The position numbers and the translations under genes are program-made. Positions 22,962 through 35,316 of a stretch of DNA of 64,000 bases are shown here, in pieces (position 1 is the stretch's first letter; each line of letters begins with the position of its first letter). Below the pieces are notes generated by a model. It ran no database searches, was not told the DNA's origin, and was given only the letters and a program-made list of their open reading frames with translations. The DNA is from Monarcha castaneiventris obscurior. Taxonomy: Eukaryota > Chordata > Aves > Passeriformes > Monarchidae. The stretch spans positions 15,968,001-16,032,000 of the forward strand of contig JAMPIT010000510.1 of NCBI GenBank assembly GCA_026261815.1, read 5' to 3'.

Positions 22962-24358
22962 GATTCATAGAATCATAGAATATCCTGAAAGGACCCGCAA
23001 GGATAATTGACTCCCCACAGGGCAACTTCTAGAATTGGGTGCATTCTAATATTTTTATATCCATCCTATATTTTGGAAATCAAAATACACACAGTACTCG
23101 AGGTGAGACTGCAACAATGCTGATTTCAGTGTGAAAATCACTTCTTCTAGCTGTACTTGGCCTAATTCTCCCCAGAATACAGTTGGCCCTTTTGGCCATC
23201 AGGGCACATTGTTGACTTGTACTGAGCTTGCCATCAACCAGAACATTTCTTTCTGCTTGGTTGCACCCCAGTCTTTTGCCCACAGTGTATACCTTCCTCT
23301 ACCACCCCACATGCAGGATCTGGCACTTGCCCTGGTTAAAATTCATGTAGTTGGTGACTGCCCAGCCCTTTCATCCATGAAGGTCTCTGTGTGAGAGCCT
23401 CTCTATCCTCGAGGAAGTCCAGTCCTCCTAATTTAGCTTAGCTGACAAGCTTCGTGTGCATTAAATTCCAGCATCCAGGTCTGATAAAAACATTGATGAG
23501 AACTTGCCATAAAATTGAGCCCTGGAGAGCACCACTAGTGCTCTAGTGACTGGCCACCAACCAAAAGTTGCCCCATTTACTGCAACTCTATGTGTGAGTC
23601 AACACAGGCAGGCATTTGGGACAGCCACAAACTTGTGGCTAGAATGGAAAGTGTAAATTTATTTTCATTATCTTGTTAACCAGGTAAAGCAAGACCTGGG
23701 CAGTCTCACAACCAAAGACACAGGCACTGTTAAATATGGTCCATGCTAGAGGATTCCTGGCCTGCTGTTCTCACAGGCCAATCAAGAGTTATTCCCAATT
23801 GCAAGGTCACTTGAGCTATTGCCAATCTCCTCACCAGTCTCTGCTTTTTAACCCATGTCTCCCAACACTTTTCAGGTCCAACTGTTCAGACAATTGGTCA
23901 CTTATTGTATGGTATAACTGGATGTGTGCTGGGCAAGTGGTACAGAAGGATACTGTAAGAGAGACCGTGGAAAGCCTTTCTAAAATGAATAAAAACCCCA
24001 TGTCTGGTGCCTTCTCTTTATGCATCAGTCAGGTAACCCTGTCATAAAAGGAAATTAAGTTAGTGAAGCATGATTTTGCCTTTATGAACCTATGCTAACT
24101 TTGAGTGGTGACTGCATTGTCTTTCAAGTGTTTTCCAATAACTCCCCCAATAATCTCCATAATTTTACTAGACACTGAAGTGATACTGGCAGGCTTATAA
24201 TTATCATGGTTTTCTTTCTTGCCCTCTTGAAGATTCAAATAACATCTGCTAGCTTCCAGTCATCTGGAACCTCTGCATATTCCCAAGACCGTTGATAAAT
24301 AACTGAGAGAACTCTCTCAATAACATCAGCCAGACCTTTCAGTACACTGAGATGAAAT
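22962..24358 (-). mobile_element. CR1 LINE, long degraded copy interrupted by an insert
   Basis: A minus-strand copy beginning with complemented octamers (ATTCATAGAATCATAGAATA). It runs leftward into ORF2: complements of the TGGCCATCAGGGCACATTG, CATGCAGGATCTGGCACTTG and ATTGAGCCCTGGAGAGCACC blocks. It then continues with AGGATACTGTAAGAGAGACC, the motif A region, and AGCTTCCAGTCATCTGGAAC at the far end. The 3' untranslated part is very short. Between about 23597 and 23876 the sequence leaves the CR1 pattern and then resumes. The coding frames are heavily broken, and divergence looks greater than in the 36688 copy. Confidence 0.85.
23597..23876. mobile_element. Unclassified insert within CR1, possibly a short solo LTR
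   Basis: CR1-like sequence stops near CTCTATGTGTGA and resumes at GGTCCAACTGTTCAGACAAT. The roughly 280 bp between them do not match CR1. The left edge (TGTGTGAGTCAACA) and right edge (GTCTCCCAACA) would suit TG...CA termini, and an AATAAA-like signal on the minus strand (complement TTTATTTTC) lies near the left edge. No matching target duplication was found. An alternative is ordinary sequence drift plus a small rearrangement. Confidence 0.35.
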
Positions 24359-24485
24359 GTCATTATTTCCAAATTAAACCATGAAATATTAGAAAACTAT
24401 TATATTTGTGGTATTTAATTTGATCTTGCCAAGGAAACTGGACAATTTTCCTCTTATCTCAACCCCAAATATTTATTCTCCTATC

Positions 24486-24760
24486 TATAGAATTATAAAG
24501 CTGCTGAAAATACAAGTACTACAGGTAATCCCATCCAACCCATCAGGATATACCTAAAGCATTTCTGACAGAAATCTGTCTAAAACAAAGTGATCTAGAC
24601 TCCCCAAGCTCATCAGACAATCTATACTTGTTCTATGATATCTTTAGAACATCTTTTCCTTTGTATCGCCCACATTGCTCTGCTGAAAGTAAAAAACCTA
24701 AATATAAGTAATGGTTCACAGTCCTCCAACATTTGTTTGAGTAGGCAGCTATCATTAATG
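24486..24760 (-). mobile_element. Probable ancient CR1-like 3' end
   Basis: The order of blocks resembles older amniote CR1 3' regions on the minus strand: a weak AGAATTATAAAG start, TCCCATCCAACCCATCAGG, CCTAAAGCATTTCTGACAG, AAATCTGTCTAAAAC. Divergence is high and the right edge is uncertain, so this is a tentative call. Confidence 0.45.
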
Positions 24761-27700
24761 CAGTTCTTGTAGGCATTAAAGAACATCTGATTCTGAGCAT
24801 CTCTTAAAATAAATCCATCCCATGTTCAACATTGACACAAATTTCACTACCGATCTTTAATAACCAAATAAGTAGTTTGGATTTCATTTAATTAGTAGTA
24901 ACAATTCACTCCACATTTCCAAAAGTAAGTCACCTCTAGTGAGGTAGTTGAATATTAAAAGAGACCCATAATTGTACACATGCAGTTTTGGAAGCATTGA
25001 CTAAGGTACATATCTTATCAATGCTGCCTTTTTTACTCCCCAGATGTTACTGGGTAGTGAAAAAGCTAGTGATAACTAGGGCTTCTGATATGGGCATTGC
25101 TCAACCCCTTTTGTGGAAAGGCTGAATATTTAAAACCTAAATTAACAGCTTGAATTATTTAAATATGATCCAGTGCTAAGTAACTCTCATTATTGTGACA
25201 CCAACTTTTTGGCATGTACACTGACAGAAAAGGTTTTTTGACTGAGAAAAACCTGTGATATTCTGTCTCAATTTATTCTGTGTTTCCATTCAGATTGAGT
25301 GGTGGATCTTGTTGATAACTTGGTCATCTAAATTGTATGCAGAATGACCTTTCAAAACATTAGGTCATGTATAAATTTCAGAAAGTCTTTCATCATACAT
25401 ATGGAAACAAAACGAAGACATTCTATCCCAAATATGTGGAAAATGTTTCTATCATTCCTTTTCTATTCGGGCTTCTGCATTACAGTAGACCATTAAGAAA
25501 CAAGGATTTAAGTGGGCTTACAACCTTCAGAGCTTCAAGGTTAATTGAAAGTCTTCCCTACCCTAGGAGTTGCACAGGACGCTCAGTGAAGGTGTTGCTC
25601 ACTCCCTTTCAGGGAGGTATTGGGAATTCATATAAATGTTAGCAGCAATAACTGCTTAGGTCTGTGATTGCGTGAGTCCTGGAATTAATTTTGAGCAGTG
25701 TAATTTGAAAAAAACAGCATTTTTCTCTGAATGAGGTGTTAGTTTAAAACCCAAATACCCTCTCAAGCTTTGGTCTAAAATTGAAATAATTATTTTATGT
25801 CTATTTGTTAATGGATGGGCAAGTTATTATAACAGGTATTGTTTCCTATTAGTCAGATCATTAGTAAATATATTAAAAGTTTTATGCTTTAAAATCCTCT
25901 TAGAGATGTAGCAATCTTTCTTTTCTTTCTCCTCCTTCTACCCCAAAAGATACAATAATATTGCATTTATACAAAAAATAGTCTACAAGGTCTATTAATG
26001 ATTCCTTCGGTAAAGAAATTTAATGTTTCCCTCTCACTACACTGTTCCAATTACCCCAATAACAGGTGCCTACTAAATAAAGCATTTTGCACAACAAATA
26101 AAAATAACTTTTCTTTTTAACAGATAACGTCTGTATCACCACAACTTCCATACTGTTTTACATCAAGACTAATGTCTGTGTTTTAAAACAATACGGACAC
26201 AATATCGTGAAAATTGATTTTCAGTGAAATATATTAATAATTTTCTGACTCTAGGGCATCACTGGACAATCTTCTGAGCTCCAGCCTCTTCAAAAGTATC
26301 TTTTTTAATTATCAACATTACACATAAGTGATGGCGCACTTCCAGTGAGAAAGAAGCTGCCCTAAATCACTCTTTTTGTTTTCAGTATGCATACTTATGA
26401 TTATACTTTTTTGGTTTAAAATTTAAAAAAAAAGAAAATTTCTTTCAAGTGAATGAAATGACATTTTTTCTCTTTCTTTCTGAAAAGGAAGATTTTAAAA
26501 TGAAAACAAGTCATCATTTTGGTGTGATTCAGTGTCAAACAGCCTGTCCTGTCAATGATAATAATCATGTTGAGACACTCCTTAGTGGGTGTTTTTTTTC
26601 TTAATCCCTTCTCAGTGCTTTTCAAATGAGAACAGATGTATGAGAAAGTTGTATTTTAAAGGTCATGATTGCAAACTACCTCAGGAGTGCCCTCATAATT
26701 TGTTCCCTTTAACAACTGAAAACCATTCGCTATATACAAATACATATATACACACATTTTAAAAAATGTGTGAAGTTACCTGGCAGACCTAGGGAGGGAA
26801 AACAAACTCTTGGCTTCAGTACCATTTCAGTATTCCCTTTCCTGTTTTGAGCATGCCTGGTGCACATTAGAAACCACTTCCATGCAGCCCTTGAGATCAG
26901 AAAAGCTACAGAACAGGATACCTCCAAAAGATGATAAATAAGGAGCAGTTGGAATAGGCCAAAATCACGCTGCTCGATCCAGAAGACAGCATCTGTCCAT
27001 GTTATTTTGAGCCCTCCAATCCACGATTTTCCTGAAGAAATCATGACTAAATATTTGCTGGATCCAGCTTCTAATTAACTTCCCAGCACTGCTGGCTTAG
27101 CACAGCCATCACCTGTGGGATGTTCTGAATTGAGTAGCCTGGATTTCATTTACGTCAGCATTTGGCCTGACTCATTGTATCTGAAGAACTGAAGGAAGAG
27201 AATAAATGGGTACATTTTCAAATGCAAATTTACTCAGCACTCAGCTGCCCTCATGCTTTTAAAACACTTTGTCTAGAAATTCATTTAGTCATGGCGTAAA
27301 AGCCCTTGCCCTGTTTATGCTTTCCTTACTTTGTAAACTGCCCTGCTGACACCTGTTGAGAAGTATGTAGCATGAAATCTTTTATTACAATATGTCCTTA
27401 GCTGTTCCAGGAACTGGAAGGCATGAACCACAGAATATTATTTGCATTAATGCAACAGTTCAAAACAAGAGAAGTATATCTAAAATGTCTATTCCTCAGA
27501 TTCAGATAAATGGACTATATCTTATAGAGAAAACTTCCAATGGCACACTAAAAAGATACAATTCAATCTCCTAGACTTTTTTTTTTGCTTCTTTTCTAAA
27601 ATTATATTTTCAAGAGATCTCTCCTCCTCTATTTCATTACAAAATTTTATATATTTAGGGATATAATAAATAAATAGTAAAGGGCATCTCATCTTACCAT

Positions 27701-28224
27701 GAGTCTCATAGATTGAATGGAAACATTTGATATGAAGTGTGTCTCACCTTGTGGGGTGTATGTCTGAACCCAGCAGACTAGAGGTCCAAGGGTGGTTAGG
27801 GAGATCTTGAGGGGAGAAGAGGGAAGATGCACAATCTGACCATGTAACCACAATTTGCAAGCTAACCATTGAGCCTGCAGAGAGGTTTCAGTGATTGGAG
27901 GAATAAACCAAAAAAACTGTGGAAGGCAGTGTGGCGCTGTTTGTGCATGGTGATTGTGTATGAAAAGGCAGTGAGATCCTGAGGGTGGGCTACACTCCAG
28001 CTCATAATATCACCTGGTTTGCAAACTTTCACCACTTACTGATTACTATACTGCCTAAATAAGTTAATTTAACTGATTGAATTGGTGTCCTAAGAGCCTA
28101 CATTGCTAAATAATGGGAAATACGACCCCTAAGAAGATGATGACTGAAAAGTATTGAGGTTTGTGAACAAAGTTGTTTTTTCTTCATTTGCTCCCTACCA
28201 GCCTTGTCCAACACTTACAGTGTT
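24761..28224. other. Unique DNA, no gene seen
   Basis: About 3.4 kb of AT-rich unique sequence. The longest frames (about 90-104 codons at 25367-25642 and on the minus strand at 26730-27044) resemble no protein I know. A moderately complex stretch at 27100-27370 could be conserved non-coding DNA, but nothing in the sequence proves it. Confidence 0.5.
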
Positions 28225-29017
28225 AAAAGTTCTGAGTTGATGCATTTAATTCTGCACATAGAAGGTAACAAGTTTATTGATCCTAACAAGCCCATGCAGT
28301 GCTATGGGTTGGCTGAAGAGGCACTGGAAAGCTGCCTAGCAGAAAAGGACTCAGAACTGTGGGTCAACAGCCAACTGAACATGAGCCAGCATGTGCCCAG
28401 GTGGCCAAGAAGGCCAAGGACATCCTGGCCTGGATCAGCAATAGTGTGGCCAGCAGGACCAGGGTAGTGACTGTCCCTCTGTACTCAGCACTGGTGAGGC
28501 CACACCTCAAATCCTGTGTTCAGTTCTGGATCTCTCATTACAAGAAGGACATTGAGGTGCTGGAGCGTGTCCAGAGAAGGGCAATGGTGCTGGTGAAAGG
28601 TCTGGAGCACAAATCTTATGAGTGGCTGAGTGAGATGGGAGCATTTAGTCTGGAGAAAAGGAATTGCAGAGGAGACCTTATTGCCTTCTACAATTACTTG
28701 AAAGGAGGTTGGAGGAAAGTGGGTGTTTGTCTCTTCTCCCAAATATCAAGTGATAGGATATGCAGAAATGGCCTCAAGTTTCAACAGGGATGGTTTAGAC
28801 TTTATCAGGAAAAGTTTCCTGCTGAAGAGGGTTATCAAGCATTGGAACAGGATGCCCAGGGAAGTGGTAGAGTCATTATCCCTGGAGGTATTTAAAAGAC
28901 GTGTAGATGTGGCACTGAGGGACATGGTTTAGTGGTGGACTCGGCAGTGCTGGGTTAGCAGTTGCATTGGATGATCTAGAAGGTCTTTTGCAACATAAAA
29001 ATTTTTATGATTCTAAG
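28225..29017 (+). pseudogene. CR1 LINE, 3' end with long ORF2 C-terminus relic
   Basis: A plus-strand copy of about 800 bp. The 178-codon frame at 28359-28895 encodes much of the CR1 ORF2 C-terminal region: [19 protein letters not shown], then [20 protein letters not shown], then [21 protein letters not shown] frameshift near 28740 moves the continuation ([19 protein letters not shown]) to the frame of 28723-28932. The 5' part encodes the region before the thumb in a further frame. The end shows the TTGGATGATCTAGAAGGTC block and one octamer (TTATGATTCTAAG). No reverse-transcriptase catalytic domain is present. This is the longest open frame in the window but it is not a host gene. Confidence 0.92.
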
Positions 29018-31166
29018 TATATGGAGATCCTTGCCTAATTTTTTTGAGCACTAAGGAACATTTTAAGGATGTGCCTACTTATCCTGCCTTATGGAAATGG
29101 GGAGATCTAGGAGTCTGTGCGACACCGGATTTTGTAATCTAGGGTAAACAGCTAAATTAAAATTCTCCTATCATATGTATTTCTACATACCTAGTCTTGA
29201 AATGAATAGGATAATCCTGCTGTAAAAAGAGGTAAAGAGTGCTTCTTTAGGTCTTGTAAATTGTACTTTTAGAAAATACTTTTAAAGTGTAGAGCTAATT
29301 GAGCTTTGAATCCTCAGATATTTTCATTATGGAACAAAGAGAGTATTTGAAAAAGGCTTCTAAACTTTTTCTCTGTAATATTCAAAATGACTCTGTGGGA
29401 ACTAGCTCTTTAAAAACCCCAAAAACAAAACAAAGGAAACTGAACTCTCCTTCTCCCCCAGAACCTTAGGGGTTCAAATTAAGTCAATCAAAATCAAGAC
29501 CTTTTGTGGGCTGAGAGTAAATGCTGTTTTCCTCTGTGACCTCAAATAGGCCCTTTTCTTTCTAATCACATGCTTTACATGCTGTGAAGAACAAAATGCA
29601 TTTAATTCTTTGACTCAGCCTTCCTTTATGCCTATGTGAAAGAGCTGCTGAAAACTGTAGGTGAAGTTATGTAGAAAAGAATAAAGCAAAAAGTGGTTTC
29701 ATGCACATTCTGCTGTTCCTAGGGTCCTTGTAAGTGTACACACAGCATGTGAGACTACCCACAGTCATAAAATTGAAGGGTTTGAAAGAAATTAAGTTCT
29801 GGAATGCTAAGGAAGGAAAATAACCACATTTTATTTGCTTTGGGTGGAAGAAAATCTTTGCATGACTGTAGGGCTACCTCTTCAGTGTCCATTGCAATAG
29901 AATGGTTCACTTGGAAGGAACCTACAGCAATCATCTCGTCCAACTGCCTAACCAGCAGCACAGGCTTTACACTAGAGCAGTTGCATCCTTTCCCTCTGAC
30001 ATTTGGGAAACTGATATTTTTTTTATGCCATTTGGCAAAGCACATTGCTGTGTATATGCCGTGACTGTTTGGGTTTTTCTCAGGGAACTTCTCTCCTGGA
30101 CCCTGAGCTATGTGTCTGCCTGTGGCTAACTCTAAAGATTTCAGGGTTTTGGAAGAAAAACAATGACTTTCAGCCACTACTACTCTCCAAAACAAGATGG
30201 ATTGGTTATATCTATACTGGTAAAATAAATGTGCTCAGGACCACAGCCTGGACCAAAGCACTTCATACAGACTTGATGAAATATTTTCATCTCCAAAATA
30301 GGGTGTGTGCAACAGGACTGCCTACTGTGTACCATGCTTGATATATAATAACCTACTGGACTTAGAAATGCATGAAAGCTGTTTCAAGGGTCATTCAAAT
30401 AATTCTAAAGTTTACAGTAGTATTGCTAGCATCCCAGAAAGTTTCTAGACACTATTTAATTTCCTACTAGACGGGCAACCACAGAAGACCTGTGGATAGT
30501 CTAGCTGTGACAACCACCCATTTCCAACCTGTATCAACCTGTATCCTTTTATCATCAACTTTTCTAGATAAACATCAATCTACCTCTTCCTGTTCCTCCA
30601 CAAATGCTCAATGCCCTCATTCCTCTATTCCCTAATACTAATCTTTTTTTTTTTCCCCTGCAGTGCTCTTAATATAATTCTGTTTCTTCACTTTCTTGTC
30701 AGTCCACTCATTTCAGCCGTATGCAACTCTTAATGTACTCCCACATATTTATGATCCTTTTCCTCTCTTCTATCATATTTTTCCTCAGCCTACAGAAAAG
30801 AGTTTGGTCTCCCATTTCCATCCTTTCAATACTTGTCTTTGACGTTGCTGGCCATTTCTTTATCTCAGCATCTGAGATGAATAACTGAGAAAATTAATAT
30901 ATGGGTTATAGAATTACTCTAGCTGTCTGCATCATGGAAGATAAAGGCTTCACAAGGAATGGAGAAAAATGTAATGAAAAAACACCTGAGCCAATGAAAC
31001 AAGTCTCTTATGGGACATTATCACCTTTCTTCCCTAAGGTAATGCCAAGCATTCTACAGCTGTGTAGAGTTCTGCCCACCACTCCAGGTAACGTTGTTGT
31101 GGCTCTTTTCACAATGACAAATTATCTCCCCAGTCCATTTTTCCTTCATTTTCACATTAAGATATC
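29018..31166. other. Mostly unique DNA, no gene seen
   Basis: Holds a small CR1-like scrap at 29893-29962 and a perfect 10-bp tandem duplication (CAACCTGTAT twice, 30525-30544). It also has an 11-T tract ending in CCCCTGCAG (30644-30663) that looks like a splice acceptor but is followed by no usable frame. The 146-codon minus frame at 29755-30195 overlaps the CR1 scrap and resembles no known protein. Confidence 0.5.
29893..29962 (-). mobile_element. CR1-like 3' scrap
   Basis: ATAGAATGGTTCACTTGGAA followed by GGAACCTACAGCAATCATCT and CGTCCAACTGCC follows the layout of a minus-strand CR1 3' end. It is only about 70 bp. Confidence 0.5.
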
Positions 31167-31802
31167 CACAGAACCATGAAATTTTTGGGGTTGTAAGGGA
31201 CCTTTAAGGATAACCTAGACCAACCCCCTGCCATGGATAAAGACATCTTTCACTAGACCAGGTTGCACCAAAGCCCCATCCAACCTCACTTTTAACATTT
31301 TCAGGTATGGGGCATCCACAGCTTCTCCAGGCAACCTGTTTCTGTGTTGCACTATCCTCACTGTAAAAATTTTTTCCTTATGTCCAATCTAAAACTCCCC
31401 TCTTCCAGTTTAAAACCATTGCCCTCTGTCCTGTCGGTTGCAGGCCTGCTAAAAAGTTTGTTCCTATCTTTCTTACAGGACCCCTTCAGGTACTGGAGGG
31501 CTGCAATATGGTACCCCAGAGCCTTCACTTGTGCAGGTTGAACAACCCCAGCTCTCCCAACTTTTCCCCATAGGAGAGGTGTCTCTGCCTTCACAGAATA
31601 CTTTTGTGTCCCTCTTCTGGACCAACCCCAACAAGTCCACGTATTTCATGTGCTGGGAAACCCATATGTGGAGACAGTACTGCAGGTGTGGTGCCACCAG
31701 AGCGGAGCAGAGGGGCAGGATCCCTTCCCTTGACCTGCTGCCCACGCTGCTTTAGATGCAGCCCAGAATGTGTTCGGCTCCCTGAGCTGGGAGCACACAT
31801 GG
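31167..31802 (-). mobile_element. CR1 LINE, 3' end (5'-truncated)
   Basis: A minus-strand copy of about 640 bp. From the left: GAACCATGAAATTTTTGGGG (decayed tail), GGGACCTTTAAGGATAACC, CATCTTTCACTAGACCAGG, GGGGCATCCACAGCTTCTCC, TGTCCAATCTAAAACTCCCC, CAGGTTGAACAACCCCAGC, and GATGCAGCCCAGAATGTG near the right end. The section holding CAGTACTGCAGGTGTGGTGC is GC-rich and corresponds to the complement of the ORF2 LVAPHLQYC-like segment. The frames are broken. Confidence 0.92.
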
Positions 31803-34624
31803 ACATCTTTGTCTTCAGCTGGAACCTAATGGGCCAGAACTGAACTCTGCACACAGAGGCATGCAAAAAGCAGAGAATGGGAGACACGGAACATCAGAAA
31901 GAGGAAGTTTTCCATTGCCAACACCAATCAAAATTTCATTTGAGAGGGAATATTTTATGATATTTCATGAATGATAAAGGTAGATCACAAGATGATTTTT
32001 TAAACTAAAAATGAATGTGTGACTTTTTTCATTCCACTCTACATGTTAAAAATGTTTCAATCACCTCTGATTTATTGATTTACTTGTTTTTCAGTATACG
32101 TAATCCTTCTGTCAAGAAAAAGAATGTAACATAAACTAAAATTTAAATAAAATTTTAAAGATTTACTGTAATTATTGTTTGAAGAATGAATTGAGGGATT
32201 AATAAAACTCAGTGACTGTATATTTTTGTTCTGTACCTTCTGTACCTTCAAAGCTTGCATTATTCTTGCTTTTTTTTTAGCATAGGATGAACCTGGACTT
32301 CTTATAAATAAGAGCCCTGACAAATTTATAAGGTATGGAATATTTTAAACAGGAAAAATGAGAGCAAATCAGATAGATGTTTATAATTTCATGATCCTTA
32401 AAACACCCAGACAATTATCACATATATATTTGAAATCTATGCTGCCTTTCTATGACCTTAGCAAGGTTATTTTGAATATTTATAATATAAGAGGAATTAG
32501 TGGCCTTCCTACTGCCAATGCATCCTAATCTGCTCTTACGTGATTGTCTTCTAGAATGAAATATATATCACTTAGGACATGTGTCATGGTACGTGATAAG
32601 GAGTATGTGAACAGTTGACAAATGACTTGGAAACATTTGTCATTTTGAAAAATAAACCTTTTTGTGAATATTTTTTAGTACAAGCAATATATAATATTTT
32701 AATGATTAGCAGTCCAGTAACCAAACATAATTATTTCTCTTTATGTCACACTCAGCCACCATGACCTAAAGAGCAAGCCCATTCCAACCTCTGGATAGAG
32801 TTATATGTTCAGACTACCAAGCCACATTGACAGTTTTGATTCAAAGCTCATTTCACTTAGTTTTAGGCATCACATCAGAGAGAAAATGAGAAAACCCTGG
32901 CAGGAGATTCTTGACTCTTTCATAAACATCTTGAGCTGTTTGCTGAAGCAATCTCTCTTACTCCATTGTCAGGAAATCTCAGATGACCTTTGGCTAGATG
33001 CTTAACCAAACTGCCCAAAACTAAATCCCACATAAAGCTTAGGGAGCAAATAAGAACAGCGACGCTACACAAGAAGATTCTTACTTATATGTATGTAATA
33101 TAAAGTATATATTTTTGATCAGCAGAAATGGAGGCTTTCAAAACAGAGCCCTTACAACATCCTGAATTTTTATTTTACTTATTGTCTTTATTTCTTTTAT
33201 GTTTATACATTCATCCATTCATTTATTTTAACTTATAAAAACCTAGAGAAATCTGCATGTTGATTCTCTTCTTGTTTATTAGTGATAACTTCCATTATGG
33301 ATGTGATTGGGTGAACATTTAAAGGGGGTAAAAAAAAAGAGCGTAAAACATCTTCATAGAGATTTTCACACTTAAAAGTGTAAAAGTCTCTAAAAAGAGA
33401 CGGCAAAGTCCAAATGGGTCTTTATATGAGCTATTAACTAGAAATCAACACAAAACTCCATCTGATCGTTACCAGTTCTCAGGTAGTCCTAGGACAATGA
33501 TAACAAAGGAAATTGTTCCACGTTGTTTTCAAATTATTCCCCAAGTTATACTCATTTCTACTAACAGCTGGCATGTTTTATTTTAGGAGAAATAATATAC
33601 TCTGAAGCACAGAGAAACTTGGGGTCATCTGAGGTGCAGAAAGCAGTAAGCTAGACAAAACCTCCTACCAGGCTGATTCCAGTCCCATATTGACAGCAGA
33701 TGTCAGTATTTCTTAAGGACTATGCGTATGAGAAAGGAAGAAGCGTCTTGAGGATTTGAACAGGATTCTGGGTACTTGTGAACACTCCAAGTGATCTAAA
33801 TTTGTGAGCAACAGATTTTGTTGCTTTCATCACCTTATTTTTAAAATGTCTTGAAGAAGGTGTTTGCCACTGAACCAAAAGAGTTAGCGATTTAACTTAT
33901 GTGTGGTCTCAATTCTGAGCAGCTCTTTGAGTAGCCTGACCTCAAACCTCTAGCTGGGGTTGGAGGAAGAATTTGCTCTCATGCCTAAGGAGCTCCCATC
34001 ACAGACCAGTCAGTGGGGTCATGATCTTGAGATATGGAGGAAATATTTAGGTCATGATTTAAAAGGCAACCTGCTAATCTCAGAGTGAAATGAAAAATAC
34101 TTTGTAAGTTTTCAGAGTTGAATTTTTAAATAGAGAGTAAAAGTTGAATATAAACTTTTCAGAGAATATATCATTATTAAATGACTTTCAAACATATGCA
34201 TGTAAGAAGAGATATTTTCATCCAGATTATTTAATCCTTACACCATTTACTCAAACATATACATCTGTTGAACTATTTGGGACTACTTGCAAGAGTAGTT
34301 GCACATAAATCACTAAAATTCAGCATAAGGATTAAAGAATCTTTCTTCATATCATATAACCTTGAGTGACAAGTTGGAAAAAGGTTCCTCCTGTACAAAC
34401 CAGGGAGCTTGAGCTCAAATCCTTGAGCTTATCAAAGGAAGACAAATTTGTATTAGATCAGCTTTGAAGGTGCCTAGCAGCTGTTAATGCTTTCTAACAG
34501 TAGGGAGCCAAGATTGAAAAAACCTCATGGGATACATTCAAAGAACAGTTACAGAATGAATGTCAGAAACACTACACTTTTCCAAAATGTTGTATAATTA
34601 GGAGGGTAGCTGTAGTCAAAAGCA
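31803..34624. other. Unique AT-rich DNA, no gene seen
   Basis: Contains a 9-bp tandem duplication (CTGTACCTT twice, 32231-32248) and two adjacent short hairpins at 33368-33401. No coding frame above about 100 codons. Confidence 0.5.
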
Positions 34625-35316
34625 ATGAGGACATGGGTACCACCTTGGAGGTCCATGGTGGAGCAGATACCTACCTGCAGCCTATGGTAGGGACCCCACA
34701 CTGGAGTGTGTGGATGCCTGAAGGAGGCTGTGACCCCATGGGAAACTCATGCTGGAGCAGGTTTGCTGGCAGGACTTGTGACTCCATGGGGAATCCAAGC
34801 TGGAGCAGCTCACGATAAACTGCAGCCCATGGGAAGGACTCATATTGAAGGAGTTCATGGATGACTGTTTCCCACGGGAAGGACCAGACCCTAGAGCAGA
34901 GGAAGAGTGTGGGGAGTCTTGCCTTGCCCTGAGGAGGGAGGAGCTGCAAAGACAATGTGTGAAGAACTGGCTGCAGTCCCCATTCCCTGTTCTTCTGAGT
35001 TACTGATGGGGAGATAGAGAATCCAGGAGGAAAACTGAGCCTGGGAAGAAGGGACGAGTGGTGGGGAGATTTTTTTTTTTTTTTAATTTTATGTTATTTC
35101 TTGTTATCCTACTCTAATCTGATTGGCAATAAATTAAACTTATTTCCTCAAGTCAATTTTGTTTTTCCCATGAAAGTAATCTATGAGTGATCTCTCCCTC
35201 CCTTTATCTTGACCCATGAGCCTTTTCTTATAATTTCTCTGTTCTCTACACCTGAGGAGAAGTCGTTCAGTGACTTTGGTGGGCACCTGCCATCCAGCCA
35301 GGGTCAACCCACCACA
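34625..35316 (-). mobile_element. ERVL-like solo LTR, inverted and truncated
   Basis: The right edge (GGGTCAACCCACCACA) is the complement of the TGTGGTGGG start of the same LTR family as 57069-58006. Leftward are complements of the GGCAATAAATTAAAC section and the repeated GGAGCAG/CATGGG modules. The family's 3' portion is absent on the left, so the copy is truncated, and no target duplication could be assigned. No retroviral coding sequence adjoins it. Confidence 0.85.

Noticed and set aside
28359..28895. 178-codon open frame as a host gene
   Set aside because: Its translation is the CR1 ORF2 C-terminal region, frameshifted and followed by the CR1 3' tail.
30644..30663. Strong splice-acceptor-like tract (11 T then CCCCTGCAG)
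   Set aside because: No open frame or matching donor follows; poly(T) runs are common here.
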